A stretch of DNA of 50,350 nucleotides from JAVJSD01 sp040219575. GTDB lineage: Bacteria; Planctomycetota; Planctomycetia; Pirellulales; Pirellulaceae. Made by a program: the position numbers and the translations under genes. Location of the stretch: NCBI GenBank assembly GCA_040219575.1, contig JAVJSD010000066.1, forward strand, positions 1-50,350, given 5' to 3'. This document shows, piece after piece, positions 1 through 7,776 of this stretch (the stretch's first letter is position 1; each line of letters starts with the position of its first letter). The notes below the pieces were generated by a model, which saw only the letters and a program-made list of their open reading frames with translations, searched no databases and was not told where the DNA came from.

Positions 1-464
1 GTCCGGCCGGGCAGGGCGGCGGTCTTGGCTTCGGTGAGGGCTTGCAGGGTCCGCTGCACGCGCCTGAGCGTCTGCTCGACTTGGTCCAACTGTTCGTGCA
101 GCGCGTCGAGCGCGTCCCACTCGTTTTGCGAGATCAGCAGCAGGTGCATTTCGTCGCGGGTATCGCGCTCCGAGAGCACCGGCGGCATGTCGTCTCCAGA
201 ACCCTCACCGGCCGTGGTGACCTCCGGGCCCAATTCACCGCCGCAGGGGTACCGGTCAGGCCTGTCCGGTGAATTGGGAGCCGTTTCACCACGGCCTTCA
301 CCACCCTCTTCACCACTTCTTGCGCCGCCATTCTTCACCGCCTCCGCCTCTTCTTCCGGCAGCGGCCAATCGAGCCCCAGCACGCCGTACCGATCCTCTT
401 CCCGTTTCTTCCGCCGCTGCTTGCCGTTGGACTTCCCGTTGGACTTCCCGTTGGACGACGCCAT
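1..464 (-). CDS. Unknown charged, coiled-coil protein, 3' part outside window
   Basis: The reading frame is open from an ATG at 464 to the left edge without a stop, so the C-terminus is missing. The visible 154 residues begin with a threefold SNGK repeat and a Lys/Arg cluster. A low-complexity Glu/Gly/Pro stretch follows. A helical, coiled-coil-like segment (about residues 105-150) ends the visible part, with an aliphatic LLLIS motif and heptad-like leucines and glutamines. A GGGGAG sequence just before the ATG could be the ribosome site. I do not recognise the family and assign no function. Composition suggests a cytoplasmic, largely disordered protein. No signal peptide or membrane segment is visible. 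Confidence 0.55.
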   Translation of the reverse strand, partial: MASSNGKSNGKSNGKQRRKKREEDRYGVLGLDWPLPEEEAEAVKNGGARSGEEGGEGRGETAPNSPDRPDRYPCGGELGPEVTTAGEGSGDDMPPVLSERDTRDEMHLLLISQNEWDALDALHEQLDQVEQTLRRVQRTLQALTEAKTAALPGR

Positions 465-677
465 GCCCACTCCCCCATTCTGTGAGACCCCTGAGAGTAT
501 CGACGAAGTATATCGATCCTATCTCTATTATACCTCTTCCATGCTTCTCTACCAAGCGGCGAAGATCGACGGCAGTGGGCTAGTTTGAACGACACGTAAG
601 GTCACAACGGCACGAGGTCACAACGGTACGCGTTGAGCAGTGGGATGCTTTTTGAGGAAGGCGATTTGTGACTACGG

Positions 678-817
678 AGGGCCGTTCACGGTCCTTTCCG
701 CCGCAGGCGGTGTTAGGCCCGGCGTTCAAGCCGGGCTTGCGGGTCGCCGGCGCTTTTCCGCCTCAGGGCCGTTCACGGACTAAAGCCCGAGTGGCGAGAA
801 GGACCGTAAACGGCCCT
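678..817. repeat. Inverted repeat pair around GGGCCGTTCACGG
   Basis: AGGGCCGTTCACGGTCCTT at 678-696 is mirrored with one mismatch by AAGGACCGTAAACGGCCCT at 799-817. A further partial copy of the left arm is at 764-782. Between them lie a CCGCC-GCA-GGCGG hairpin and a CCCGGCGTTCAAGCCGGG hairpin. These blocks resemble parts of the dispersed element at 845-996, so this may be an older, rearranged copy. Confidence 0.6.
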
Positions 818-844
818 GTGGCCCAATGGTCTCGCATCGATTCA

Positions 845-996
845 CCCCGGCGTAAACGCCGGGGCGAACACCGCCCGCGGCGGAAAGGGCGATCAACCGC
901 CTTCGACGCGGCCCGATTCACGCGGCGGTCGCCTGACTGCCCCAGCGACGCTATCTCCAGGGCAGAACCGAACGAGTCACTGAAATCAGCCCACGA
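845..996. repeat. Dispersed multi-hairpin element, left copy
   Basis: About 150 bases match, in inverted orientation and with roughly one difference per eight bases, the sequence at 50062-50210. The element starts with a perfect palindrome, CCCCGGCG-TAAA-CGCCGGGG (845-864). A CCGCC/GGCGG hairpin and a third, decayed hairpin follow. It then runs into a conserved tail containing GCGACGCTATCTCCAG and GAACGAGTCACTGAAATCAG. No coding frame is shared between the copies. It looks like a REP-like or MITE-like non-autonomous repeat. Confidence 0.75.
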
Positions 997-1140
997 CCAT
1001 CGTCCATGGAAGATTGCCACCTCGACCGTAAGTCGCTACGATCATTCCCCCGCCGTCACGGTTTCCCCGAACAGATCGAAGGCGCGGCGTCGGGCGTGGT
1101 GCGGACAGCGGATCGAACTCTTTCTTCATGGGGTGCGCAA

Positions 1141-1767
1141 ATGCCGGAAGAGAAATGGCTGAACGATTACGTCTTCACCGTTGATGACTTCTTGACGCCG
1201 CAGGAGTGTGACAAATGCATTCGCATCAGCGAGGACTGCGGCTATGAGGAGGCGCTGGTCACAAGTCCCCAGGGGCAGGTGCTAAGACAGGATCTTCGCA
1301 ACAACCAGCGCGTAATGTTTCAGAATGAGGAGTTGTCGGCGTGGCTCTGGCGTCGGGCGGAGCAGTTCGTTCCCGCGGAATACGACGGCCGCGCCGCCGT
1401 CGGCGTCAACGAACTGCTGCGTTTCTATCGCTACGATCCTGGGCAGCAATTCAACTGGCACCAGGACTTTCCGTTCGAACGCGACAACGGCGAGCGGAGT
1501 TATCTGACGCTGATGATCTACCTCTGCGACGATTTCGAAGGCGGAGAAACGTCGTTCGAGGATTCGTATTCCGACGAGTCGTTCGACGAATTCAAGGTCG
1601 TCCCCAAACGCGGCATGGCCTTGTTCTTCGAACACGCCATTCATCACAAGGGCGAACCGGTCTCCCGCGGCCGCAAGTATGTGCTACGCACCGACGTCAT
1701 GTACGCAGCCGAGGACGCGGGATTTGACGACGACGACGACGACGAGGTGTATGAAGAGTCGTGGTAA
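1141..1767 (+). CDS. 2OG-Fe(II) dioxygenase, prolyl 4-hydroxylase superfamily
   Basis: This is a 208-residue protein of the prolyl-4-hydroxylase-like 2-oxoglutarate/Fe(II) oxygenase fold. Members use 2-oxoglutarate and O2 to hydroxylate a protein or small-molecule substrate. The iron triad is visible: H107-x-D109 in the motif NWHQDF and a distal His at 168 or 169 in the motif HHKGEPV. The 2OG-binding basic residue lies in RKYVLRTDVMY (R183 is the best candidate). The tail is strongly acidic, with six consecutive Asp encoded by a GAC run. The ATG at 1141 is chosen because the family fold begins right after it and a GGGGTG sequence precedes it. An upstream ATG at 1006 would add 45 residues that do not look like protein. 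No signal peptide is seen, so it is probably cytoplasmic. The substrate cannot be read from the sequence. Confidence 0.85.
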   Translation: MPEEKWLNDYVFTVDDFLTPQECDKCIRISEDCGYEEALVTSPQGQVLRQDLRNNQRVMFQNEELSAWLWRRAEQFVPAEYDGRAAVGVNELLRFYRYDPGQQFNWHQDFPFERDNGERSYLTLMIYLCDDFEGGETSFEDSYSDESFDEFKVVPKRGMALFFEHAIHHKGEPVSRGRKYVLRTDVMYAAEDAGFDDDDDDEVYEESW

Positions 1768-1807
1768 TCACGCCGAGCCGGCCGCGGCGGCGATTGAAAT
1801 CAGTTGG

Positions 1808-2491
1808 CTACCGCGGCGACTGCCAGAGTTCGGCGGCGGGCGCGGTTTGCGACGCGCCCGGCGGCAGGAAGTTCTGCTGCACGGCGCCAGGCGCAGGACC
1901 ATACTGCGGCGGTGAGAACTGCGGGGCGAAGCCCGGCGGCGCGGTATTCGGCGGGGGCGGCAGGACGCCCGGGTTCTGGAAGTTCTGCGGTCCGGCCGGC
2001 GGCGGTCCCGACGGCAGACCCGGCGGCAACGCTTGCACCGGCGGCTGCACGGTCACGCCGCTGCCGGGCATCGGATTGACCAGCCCGCTGCGCGACATGG
2101 CCCGCAGGTTCTCCGCCTGCGACAGCAATTGCTCGCGCGGCACGATCGGTTGCGGCACGAGTTGGAAGTCGAGCGCCCGCTCGTCGCGCAGATCGCCCGG
2201 CCAGACGTTTTCGCTGACGAAATCCAGCGGCGGCACCTCATACCAGGGAGGCGGGAACCGCTGCAGCACGGTCTCGGTCTTGTAGCCGTCCTTGATCAGT
2301 TGAATCTTCCGCGTGCCGTAGTACACGAACGGCGTGGAGACCGGCGTGTAGCCGATTTCCTGGTCGTCGATGTACACCAGCGCCCCCGGCGGATTGCTGC
2401 GGATCGTCAGACGCCTCCGCACGCAGCCGGGCAGGCAGACGCACGCCAGCAGCGCGACGGTGAGCAGCGCCGTGAAACGACGCCCGGGCAT
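1808..2491 (-). CDS. PEGA-domain lipoprotein
   Basis: A 227-residue predicted lipoprotein. It has a short basic start, a hydrophobic stretch and an LPGC lipobox with Cys23. A PEGA-like domain (about residues 27-75) follows directly, with the hallmarks SNPPGALVYIDDQEIGYTP and IQLIKDGYKT. PEGA domains are small beta modules thought to bind surface-layer or cell-wall structures. The C-terminal 90 residues are Pro/Gly/Gln-rich and probably disordered. The protein is expected to be anchored in a membrane facing the periplasm. ATG 2491 gives a textbook lipoprotein signal; a TTG at 2533 would add 14 residues with no clear ribosome site. The gene converges with the oxygenase across a 40-base gap. The molecular role is unknown. 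Confidence 0.8.
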   Translation of the reverse strand: MPGRRFTALLTVALLACVCLPGCVRRRLTIRSNPPGALVYIDDQEIGYTPVSTPFVYYGTRKIQLIKDGYKTETVLQRFPPPWYEVPPLDFVSENVWPGDLRDERALDFQLVPQPIVPREQLLSQAENLRAMSRSGLVNPMPGSGVTVQPPVQALPPGLPSGPPPAGPQNFQNPGVLPPPPNTAPPGFAPQFSPPQYGPAPGAVQQNFLPPGASQTAPAAELWQSPR

Positions 2492-2760
2492 CGAGGCGAG
2501 GGACAACAGCACGGTGGTGGATCCACGAGACAAGAATCGATCGAACGCCGACGAACGTCGGGGGCGGGGAGTATAGTGACGTCGCCCCTGGCGTGCCAGA
2601 GCGAAAGCGCCTCGCTGCTAGCGGAATGAGCGACAGCAGCCGGCGGTCGTCGCGCGCGTCGCGGAACGGAGGACGACGCGCGAGCGGCGGAACTCACGAC
2701 TGAACTGCGGCGGAGCTCGCGGAACAACCCACTTGCTTGCGCTGCGTGCTCGTATCGCGC

Positions 2761-3627
2761 CTACGGCTTGTCCGCCAGCTTCGCCTTGGCCTGTTCGATC
2801 TTGTCGCGGCAGTCTTTCTGATAGCCTTCGATCTGCGTGAGGGCCAGGGCGGATTCGAAGTGCGAGACCGCCTGCTGGGGCGCGCCGGCGGCGAGGTAGA
2901 CGTCGCCCAGCGAGCGATGCCAGAAGTGCGCCAGCAATTCGCTGCGATCGTCGATGCCGGCGGCGACCGCCTTGTCGGCGGCGGCCAGGGCCCGCTCGTT
3001 GTCGCCCGCCTCGATCCACGCCGCGGCGGCGTCCTTCCAATAGGCGGTCGCCATCCGCGGCGCGAGCTGCGCATCCTTCTCCAGCTTCTCCGCCCGCGCG
3101 GCGGCGATCTTCTTCTCGACCTCGGCCAGCCGGGGCTGCAACTGCGCGGCCCGATCGGCGTCGCGACGGGCGCGGCTGTAGATCGTCACCAGGGCGGCCA
3201 GCGCCAGCGGATCGTCGGCGTTATTCGTGAGCGCCGCCTCGTAGCGCTTCACGGCGTCGTCGAGCTTGCCGCGCTGATACAGAAAGCCGACAAGGTTGCG
3301 CGTCGCCAGGGAGCGCTTCGCCGACGTCTCGCCATGCAGGATGACGAATTCACCGGCGGCGACCATCGGCTCGATCTCGTCCAGGCGGCGGTAGGCGGGC
3401 ATCAGCGCCTCGTACACCTTCAGGCGAAAGGCGTCGTCCGGGGCGAGCCGCAGCGCGGCTTCCAGCGGCTGGCGGCTCTCCGCCTCCTGGCGGGCGCGCA
3501 GCAGTTTCGCACCCGCATTGAACGCCTCGTCGGCGGTGCGGTATTCTTCTTGCGCCCAGGCCGACAGAGCGGCCGCCACGACCATGACCAGGCACGACGC
3601 ACACAACAACCGCTGCTGAATCGACAT
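2761..3627 (-). CDS. Secreted TPR-repeat protein
   Basis: This 288-residue protein has a cleavable-type signal peptide ending ALSAWA at about residue 25. The rest is almost entirely helical tetratricopeptide repeats. Typical TPR patterns (A-x-x-G...Y/A...A-L-x-x-x-P) recur through the chain, for example around DEAFNAGAKLL, DAVKRYEAALTNNADDPLALA and RALAAADKAVAAGID. One Lys/Glu-rich segment about 60% along looks like an extended helix. TPR proteins act as protein-protein scaffolds, and the periplasm is the expected location. The start at 3627 is set by the signal peptide; the frame stays open further upstream with non-protein-like composition. It is followed, with a gap, by the PEGA lipoprotein on the same strand, and the two may be cotranscribed. 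The specific partner is unknown. Confidence 0.75.
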   Translation of the reverse strand: MSIQQRLLCASCLVMVVAAALSAWAQEEYRTADEAFNAGAKLLRARQEAESRQPLEAALRLAPDDAFRLKVYEALMPAYRRLDEIEPMVAAGEFVILHGETSAKRSLATRNLVGFLYQRGKLDDAVKRYEAALTNNADDPLALAALVTIYSRARRDADRAAQLQPRLAEVEKKIAAARAEKLEKDAQLAPRMATAYWKDAAAAWIEAGDNERALAAADKAVAAGIDDRSELLAHFWHRSLGDVYLAAGAPQQAVSHFESALALTQIEGYQKDCRDKIEQAKAKLADKP

Positions 3628-3850
3628 CTGAACGCTCCGCCTCTTGAGGGTGAATAGAATTCCGCGAGGCCTATTCTCCTCCCCGCCCGCACAGGCGGCA
3701 AGCATCGGTTCGGCAACGGCCTTGTAACCAACTACAAGGGGCGGCGAATTGCCGCTTTTGCCTGCCGGAGGGCCTTGCCCCAGGGCGTGGCCCGCGGAAC
3801 AATTCCACAAGGCCTCGAACCTTGGCCGCGACCCTCGCGTAGAACCGTCC

Positions 3851-4225
3851 ATGCCCGCATTGTTGATGAAGCTGTTGATCGTCGCCCAAGTCGCCCTGTT
3901 GGCGTTGCCGGTAGGTTGGTGTTGCGCCGGGGGGCGGGCGACTTCCATGTGGGAGGTTTCACCGACCAAGGGATGTTGTGCTTCGCAGGCGGCGCCGCAG
4001 CACGAACGTTCGCGGCCGTCCCCGCCGGCGGCACGCTGTTGCTGTCAGCGCAACGTGTTGCTTCCAGCGACGATCGTGAAGCTCCCCCAGGGCGAAGTCG
4101 CTTCACTCGACCGCATCTTCTCGCCTGCCGCACATCTGCGGGCGATCTCACTTGAGGGGCCGATCAGCTTTTCCTGCGACACGGGGCCCCCGCTGCACGT
4201 TCTCCAGTGCGTGTGGCGCTGCTAA
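3851..4225 (+). CDS. Cys-rich secreted protein, unknown function
   Basis: A 124-residue protein with a hydrophobic N-terminal segment (about residues 3-22, signal peptide or anchor) and many cysteines, including CC, CC, CCC and a C-terminal CVWRC. The middle reads as a short beta-rich region (LPATIVKLPQGEVASLDRIF). ATG 3851 places the signal at the N-terminus; ATG 3866 (MKLLIVAQ) is an alternative with a more usual signal start. No clear ribosome site precedes either. It lies just upstream, on the same strand, of another CC-rich secreted protein. A shared metal-handling or redox role is therefore plausible, but this is inference. I do not recognise a named family. Confidence 0.55.
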   Translation: MPALLMKLLIVAQVALLALPVGWCCAGGRATSMWEVSPTKGCCASQAAPQHERSRPSPPAARCCCQRNVLLPATIVKLPQGEVASLDRIFSPAAHLRAISLEGPISFSCDTGPPLHVLQCVWRC

Positions 4226-4334
4226 ACCGCCGCGCAGCAGTGTTTCGCCTGTTCTGATTTTCCGCGACACCCGTGACGATGCGTCGCGCTGCGCGGAAGG
4301 TTTGCCTTGAAACTCAATGACTGGAGATTCCACA

Positions 4335-4676
4335 ATGTTCACGAAACTGTTCTTCGCCGCGTTGTTTCCCATGGCGGCCCTGTTCGCGGCGATCGGCGCC
4401 GGTGAGAAGTCCGCCGCCGATTGTTGTTCCAAGCAACTCGCCTGTTGTCAGCCCGCCAGCGCTTGCTGCGCGGCCGAGAAGTCGCTTGGCTGTTGCGAGA
4501 AGGGCCTGAAGTGCTGCGACGAAGACCGCGCCTGTTGCCAGGCCGTGCAGCCATGCTGCGCGGAGGGCAAGGAGTGCTGCGACGCGGGCAAGGCCTGCTG
4601 CGGCACGAGGTCGGCCGAGGCTCCCAAGAGCGACGCCAAATCGTGCTGCGCCGTAAAGGACCGACAAGCCGGCTAG
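4335..4676 (+). CDS. Secreted CC-heptad repeat protein (metallothionein-like)
   Basis: A 113-residue protein. A signal-like hydrophobic segment (MFTKLFFAALFPMAALFAAI) is followed by ten vicinal Cys-Cys pairs in about 80 residues. Six pairs fall in an exact seven-residue rhythm, CC-x5: CCEKGLK, CCDEDRA, CCQAVQP, CCAEGKE, CCDAGKA, CC. The upstream pairs are spaced 8, 7 and 9 residues apart. The spacers are short, polar and Glu/Lys-rich. A GGAG at 4323-4326 sits 8 bases before ATG 4335, which fixes the start. Such dense Cys pairs are typical of soft-metal (Cu, Zn, Cd) binding, and the periplasm is the likely location. This is inferred from composition; I know no characterised homologue. It is probably cotranscribed with the Cys-rich gene at 3851. 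Confidence 0.75.
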   Translation: MFTKLFFAALFPMAALFAAIGAGEKSAADCCSKQLACCQPASACCAAEKSLGCCEKGLKCCDEDRACCQAVQPCCAEGKECCDAGKACCGTRSAEAPKSDAKSCCAVKDRQAG

Positions 4677-4704
4677 TGTTTTGTGACGGCTTGATCTTCG
4701 AGTA

Positions 4705-4770
4705 GCTGAACTCGTGAGAGTTCAGCAGTTCGTGACGACGTCTGAACTTCCAGAAGTCTCACGACTTCTG
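4705..4770. repeat. Two small perfect hairpins after the Cys-rich gene
   Basis: GCTGAACTC-GTGA-GAGTTCAGC (4705-4726) and CAGAAGTC-TCAC-GACTTCTG (4751-4770) are perfect 9-bp and 8-bp stems with 4-base loops. The second belongs to the same family as the hairpins at 33812 and 37956. They lie between convergent genes. No T-run follows on the plus strand, so they are not standard terminators. Confidence 0.7.
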
Positions 4771-4821
4771 CGACCCCCATGCTTAGCTGTCACGCTGCAC
4801 TCGGCCGGACTCGACGAGTTA

Positions 4822-4856
4822 TCTGGGCCCACGGGCGTCTCGCCGGTGGGCCCAGA
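4822..4856. repeat. GC-rich hairpin between convergent genes
   Basis: TCTGGGCCCAC at 4822-4832 pairs perfectly with GTGGGCCCAGA at 4846-4856, and further pairing (GGGCG/CGCC) is possible in the loop. It lies 30 bases after the stop of the minus-strand dehydrogenase gene. It could help end or stabilise that transcript, but there is no U-tract. Confidence 0.6.
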
Positions 4857-4885
4857 GTCGGTTTCGGTTGCTGTTGGCGTTTGTG

Positions 4886-5956
4886 TTAGCCGGCTTTGCG
4901 ATGGGGGCGCAATGGGGAGGGCAGCGGCAGCGTGCGGGGAGAGTCGGCCGTCGTCGCGCGATCACGGCGCGCGGCGATGGCGGCCAACACGCGATCGGCT
5001 ACGGCCAGCGCGTCGCGGGCCTGCACGCCGCTGACCCGCGGAGGGGTTTTGCTTTGAATGCTGGTCACGAAATCCTGTTGCTCCTCCAGGATCGCGTTGG
5101 TCGGTTCGACCGCCAACTCCTCCACCGGCAGCAAGTCGGCGAACAGCGATTGTTTCCAGCGGCGGCGCTCGTCGGCCGAAAGCGTCGTCATGTCGAACGC
5201 CTCGGGCAACTGCTCACTTGCCGCGTGCAGGAGGTGGGCGCTGGGGGCGGCGAAATCGAGCCGCGCGTGCAGGTCGTCGCAGACAATGCTCATGCGGCGC
5301 TGGGCGACATCGCTGATTCGCGAGGCCTTCAGGCTCGCCACGCAGCCGCCGGCGAAGGTGAGCCGCGCCTCGGCGAAGTCTTCATGCGGCCCGAGCACCG
5401 TCACGCCGCTGGCCTGCACGTCGACCACCTCGTCGCGGACCAGCGACAGGGTGAGTTCGATATCGTGGATCATCAGGTCGAGCACCACGCCGATGTCGAC
5501 CGAGCGAAACGAGTGGCCGAACGCGCGGACGGCCTCGATGTAGCGCGGATGGTGGATGTACGGTTCGACGGCGGTGAGCGCGGGATTGAAGCGCTCGACG
5601 TGGCCGACTTGCAGCACCGCGCCGCCGCTGCGGGCCGCGGCGATCATCTCGTCGGCGTCGGCGGCCGTCGGCGCGAGCGGCTTCTCGACCAGCAGGTGCA
5701 CGCCCCCGGCCAGCAGTTGCAGGGCGATCTCCTTGTGCAACACCGTGGGGGCGGCCACGATCGCCGCGTCGATGCGGCCGATCAACCGGCGGTAGTCGTC
5801 GCAGGCCTCGATGCCGAGCGCTTCGGCGGCCTGGCGGGCCGCGGGACTCGGATCCGCGACGGCCACGAGTCGAACACCGTCCACCGCGGTCAAGAGCCGC
5901 GCGTGCACCTGGCCCAGATGTCCCGCCCCGATAACGGCCGTTCGCAACGTCTTCAC
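4886..5956 (-). CDS. Gfo/Idh/MocA-family NAD(P)-dependent oxidoreductase next to lpxA
   Basis: A 356-residue oxidoreductase. The N-terminal Rossmann fold starts at residue 4 with AVIGAGHLGQVHA. The family motif EKP is present (LLVEKPLAPT), followed by VGHVERFNPA and a C-terminal alpha/beta substrate domain. Family members oxidise or reduce sugar hydroxyls with NAD(P). The GTG at 5956 is chosen because AGGAGAG precedes it at ideal distance and it overlaps the lpxA stop by four bases (GTGA), so it is translationally coupled to lpxA. Position suggests a lipid A precursor role. In Acidithiobacillus and Leptospira a Gfo/Idh enzyme (GnnA) encoded beside lpxA helps make UDP-GlcNAc3N. The partner aminotransferase GnnB is not in this window, so that assignment is only a hypothesis. 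Confidence 0.85.
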   Translation of the reverse strand: MKTLRTAVIGAGHLGQVHARLLTAVDGVRLVAVADPSPAARQAAEALGIEACDDYRRLIGRIDAAIVAAPTVLHKEIALQLLAGGVHLLVEKPLAPTAADADEMIAAARSGGAVLQVGHVERFNPALTAVEPYIHHPRYIEAVRAFGHSFRSVDIGVVLDLMIHDIELTLSLVRDEVVDVQASGVTVLGPHEDFAEARLTFAGGCVASLKASRISDVAQRRMSIVCDDLHARLDFAAPSAHLLHAASEQLPEAFDMTTLSADERRRWKQSLFADLLPVEELAVEPTNAILEEQQDFVTSIQSKTPPRVSGVQARDALAVADRVLAAIAARRDRATTADSPRTLPLPSPLRPHRKAG

Positions 5957-6759
5957 GCCGCTCTCCTGCGTTCGCGTCCCCGGCCGTGCCGGCCTTCCTG
6001 TTGATTCTGAATGAAGGAGAGGAGATGGTTCACCGCCGGCACCAGTTGCCCGTTGCTGCGGAGAATCTCGCGGGCGTTGTCGAGCCCGACCTTCGAGCGA
6101 TAGATCAAGCGGTGCGACTCGGTGAGCGCCTTGATGACGTCGGCCGGAAAGTCGTTGCGTTTGAGCGCCACCACATTCACGCAGCGCGGCCGGGTGGGAA
6201 TGCCCTCGACGAGCATGTACGGCGGCACATCGTGCAGCACGCGGCTGATGCCGCTGACAAAACTGTACGCGCCGATGGTGGTGAAGTGGTGCACCGCCAC
6301 GCCGCCGGATAGCGAGGCGTTGTCGTGGACGTGCACGTGTCCGCCGAGCAGCGTGCCGTTGGCGATGATCACGCGGTCGCCGACCTTGCAGTCGTGCGCC
6401 ACGTGCGAGCAGGCCATCAGGTAGCAATGACTGCCGACGGCGGTGACGCCGTCTTCCTTTTCACTGCCGCGGTTGATCGTGACGCATTCGCGAATCACGT
6501 TGTGATCGCCGATCACGACCCGCGTGTTTCCGCCGCGATAGCTCAGATCCTGCGGCTGGCCGCCGATCACCACGCCCGGAAAGATATGGTTGTGCTCGCC
6601 GATGGTGACATGGCCGGTGATGGTGACGTTGTTGTCGAGCCGCGTTCCGGCGCCGATCGTCACATGGGGACCGACCACGCAAAAGGGCCCGATTTCGGCG
6701 TCGGCCGCGATGTCGGCCCGCGGATCGATGAAGGAGAGATTGGCTTGGGGGGTTGCCAT
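5953..6759 (-). CDS. lpxA: UDP-N-acetylglucosamine O-acyltransferase
   Basis: A 268-residue acyltransferase for the first committed-pathway acylation of lipid A synthesis, moving a 3-hydroxyacyl group from ACP to UDP-GlcNAc in the cytoplasm. The left-handed beta-helix hexapeptide rhythm (I-G-x-x-x-x) runs through residues 15-185. The catalytic His sits in the motif SHVAHDCKVGD (His 122 counted from ATG 6759), equivalent to E. coli His125. The C-terminal helical part (ALTESHRLIYRSKVGLDNA) is standard. The tail is Arg-rich and slightly longer than in E. coli (262 residues). Two starts are possible, ATG 6759 or GTG 6765, six bases apart. It overlaps the next gene by four bases and follows lpxC by 42 bases, so it is part of an ompH-lpxC-lpxA-dehydrogenase operon. 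Confidence 0.95.
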   Translation of the reverse strand: MATPQANLSFIDPRADIAADAEIGPFCVVGPHVTIGAGTRLDNNVTITGHVTIGEHNHIFPGVVIGGQPQDLSYRGGNTRVVIGDHNVIRECVTINRGSEKEDGVTAVGSHCYLMACSHVAHDCKVGDRVIIANGTLLGGHVHVHDNASLSGGVAVHHFTTIGAYSFVSGISRVLHDVPPYMLVEGIPTRPRCVNVVALKRNDFPADVIKALTESHRLIYRSKVGLDNAREILRSNGQLVPAVNHLLSFIQNQQEGRHGRGRERRRAA

Positions 6760-6801
6760 GGTCACGCACTCGATTTGGCGATGGTCCGTCGATCGCGCCG
6801 G

Positions 6802-7722
6802 TCAGGCCGATTTGCGGAGCGGTTCGAGAATCTGTCCTTCCGACAACAGCGCCCGCACCAACTCGGCATTCAAGCGATGCCCGCTGCGATGGGCGGTGAT
6901 TTGTCCCACGACCGGGCAACCGGCCAGGGCCAGGTCGCCCACCAGGTCGAGCGTTTTGTGCCGCACGCATTCGTCCTGAAATCGCAACTCGTTGTCCAGC
7001 GGGCCTTCCTCGCCAAAGACCAGCAGATCCTGGTACGTGGCCCGCACGCCGAGTCCCTGCTCGCGGAGCCACTCGGCCTCCTGCCGGAGAACGAAGGTGC
7101 GGGCCCGGGCGAGTTCGGCCACGAACGATTCGGGCGTGACGGTGAGGTTGATCGTCTGCCGTCCGATGGGCGTGTGATTGCCGTAGTCGAGACGGTACTT
7201 GATGTGCAGTCCGTCGCGCGCGGGCGAGGCCGAGACCCAGGCGTCGTCGCCGCCGACGCGGGTGGTGTCGGTGACGATCAATTGCCGGCGCAGGGCGTCC
7301 TGCTCGACGATCTCGGCGCCGCGCAAGGCGTCGACATACGCCTGGCTGGAGCCGTCGCAGCCCGGCATTTCGCAGGCGTCGACATGGACTTCGCAGTTGT
7401 CGATCGAGAGGCCCCACAGGGCGGCCATGATGTGCTCGACCATTTCGACCACCGCGCCGTCGGCCGCCAGCGTGGTCCGCCGGGGCGTTTCGATGCGGTT
7501 CTCGATGTTGGCGGGGATCCGCCGGGCCGGCGACAGGTCGTCGCGGACGAAGACGATGCCGGTGTTCTCGGCGGCGGGGCGAAACTGGACGCGAACGTCC
7601 TGGCTGCTCCAGTAACCAAAGCCCAATACGTCCGCGGTGTGGGCGATCGTCCGTTGTTGGCGTAGCGTGTGTCTCAAAGGAAGCTCATCGTTCTCAGGCG
7701 AACGCGCTGCCGCGTCCCGCAC
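6802..7722 (-). CDS. lpxC: UDP-3-O-acyl-N-acetylglucosamine deacetylase
   Basis: A 306-residue zinc deacetylase that removes the acetyl group from UDP-3-O-acyl-GlcNAc, the committed step of lipid A synthesis. Zinc ligands are visible: His97 in VEHIMAALWGL, and His255 and Asp259 in RHKTLDLVGD. The general acid-type His282 is in SGHRLNAE. Length equals the stand-alone enzyme. It is not fused to FabZ, unlike LpxC in some other bacterial groups. The start is uncertain: the frame has no good ATG. GTG 7722 and an internal TTG near residue 16 are the candidates, and neither has a strong ribosome site. The family core begins around residue 21. The gap to the upstream OmpH-like gene is 54 bases, so it is probably cotranscribed. 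Confidence 0.93.
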   Translation of the reverse strand: MRDAAARSPENDELPLRHTLRQQRTIAHTADVLGFGYWSSQDVRVQFRPAAENTGIVFVRDDLSPARRIPANIENRIETPRRTTLAADGAVVEMVEHIMAALWGLSIDNCEVHVDACEMPGCDGSSQAYVDALRGAEIVEQDALRRQLIVTDTTRVGGDDAWVSASPARDGLHIKYRLDYGNHTPIGRQTINLTVTPESFVAELARARTFVLRQEAEWLREQGLGVRATYQDLLVFGEEGPLDNELRFQDECVRHKTLDLVGDLALAGCPVVGQITAHRSGHRLNAELVRALLSEGQILEPLRKSA

Positions 7723-7776
7723 TCGGCGGGATGCGCCTTGCGCCGGGGAGTCACCGACTGCTGCAAGAAACCCGAC

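Larger units (their letters stand above)
465..1140. other. Intergenic region rich in hairpin repeats
   Basis: I see no convincing gene in this 676-base gap. It holds two repeat blocks, described separately at 678-817 and 845-996. The open frames across it are by-products of high-GC palindromic DNA. It lies between the divergent unknown gene and the 2OG oxygenase and should contain both promoters, but no clear -35/-10 pair was recognised. Confidence 0.6.

Noticed and set aside
465..1140. Open frames of 85-164 codons over the repeats at 668-1162
   Set aside because: Arg/Pro-rich translation of palindromic repeat DNA; the same DNA at 50062-50210 does not keep the frame.
4886..6427. A single 513-residue protein covering the dehydrogenase and part of lpxA
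   Set aside because: The extra N-terminal part is the lpxA gene read in another frame. GTG 5956 with AGGAGAG is the real start.
6802..7722. LpxC-FabZ fusion
   Set aside because: The protein ends right after the LpxC core; no dehydratase domain is present.
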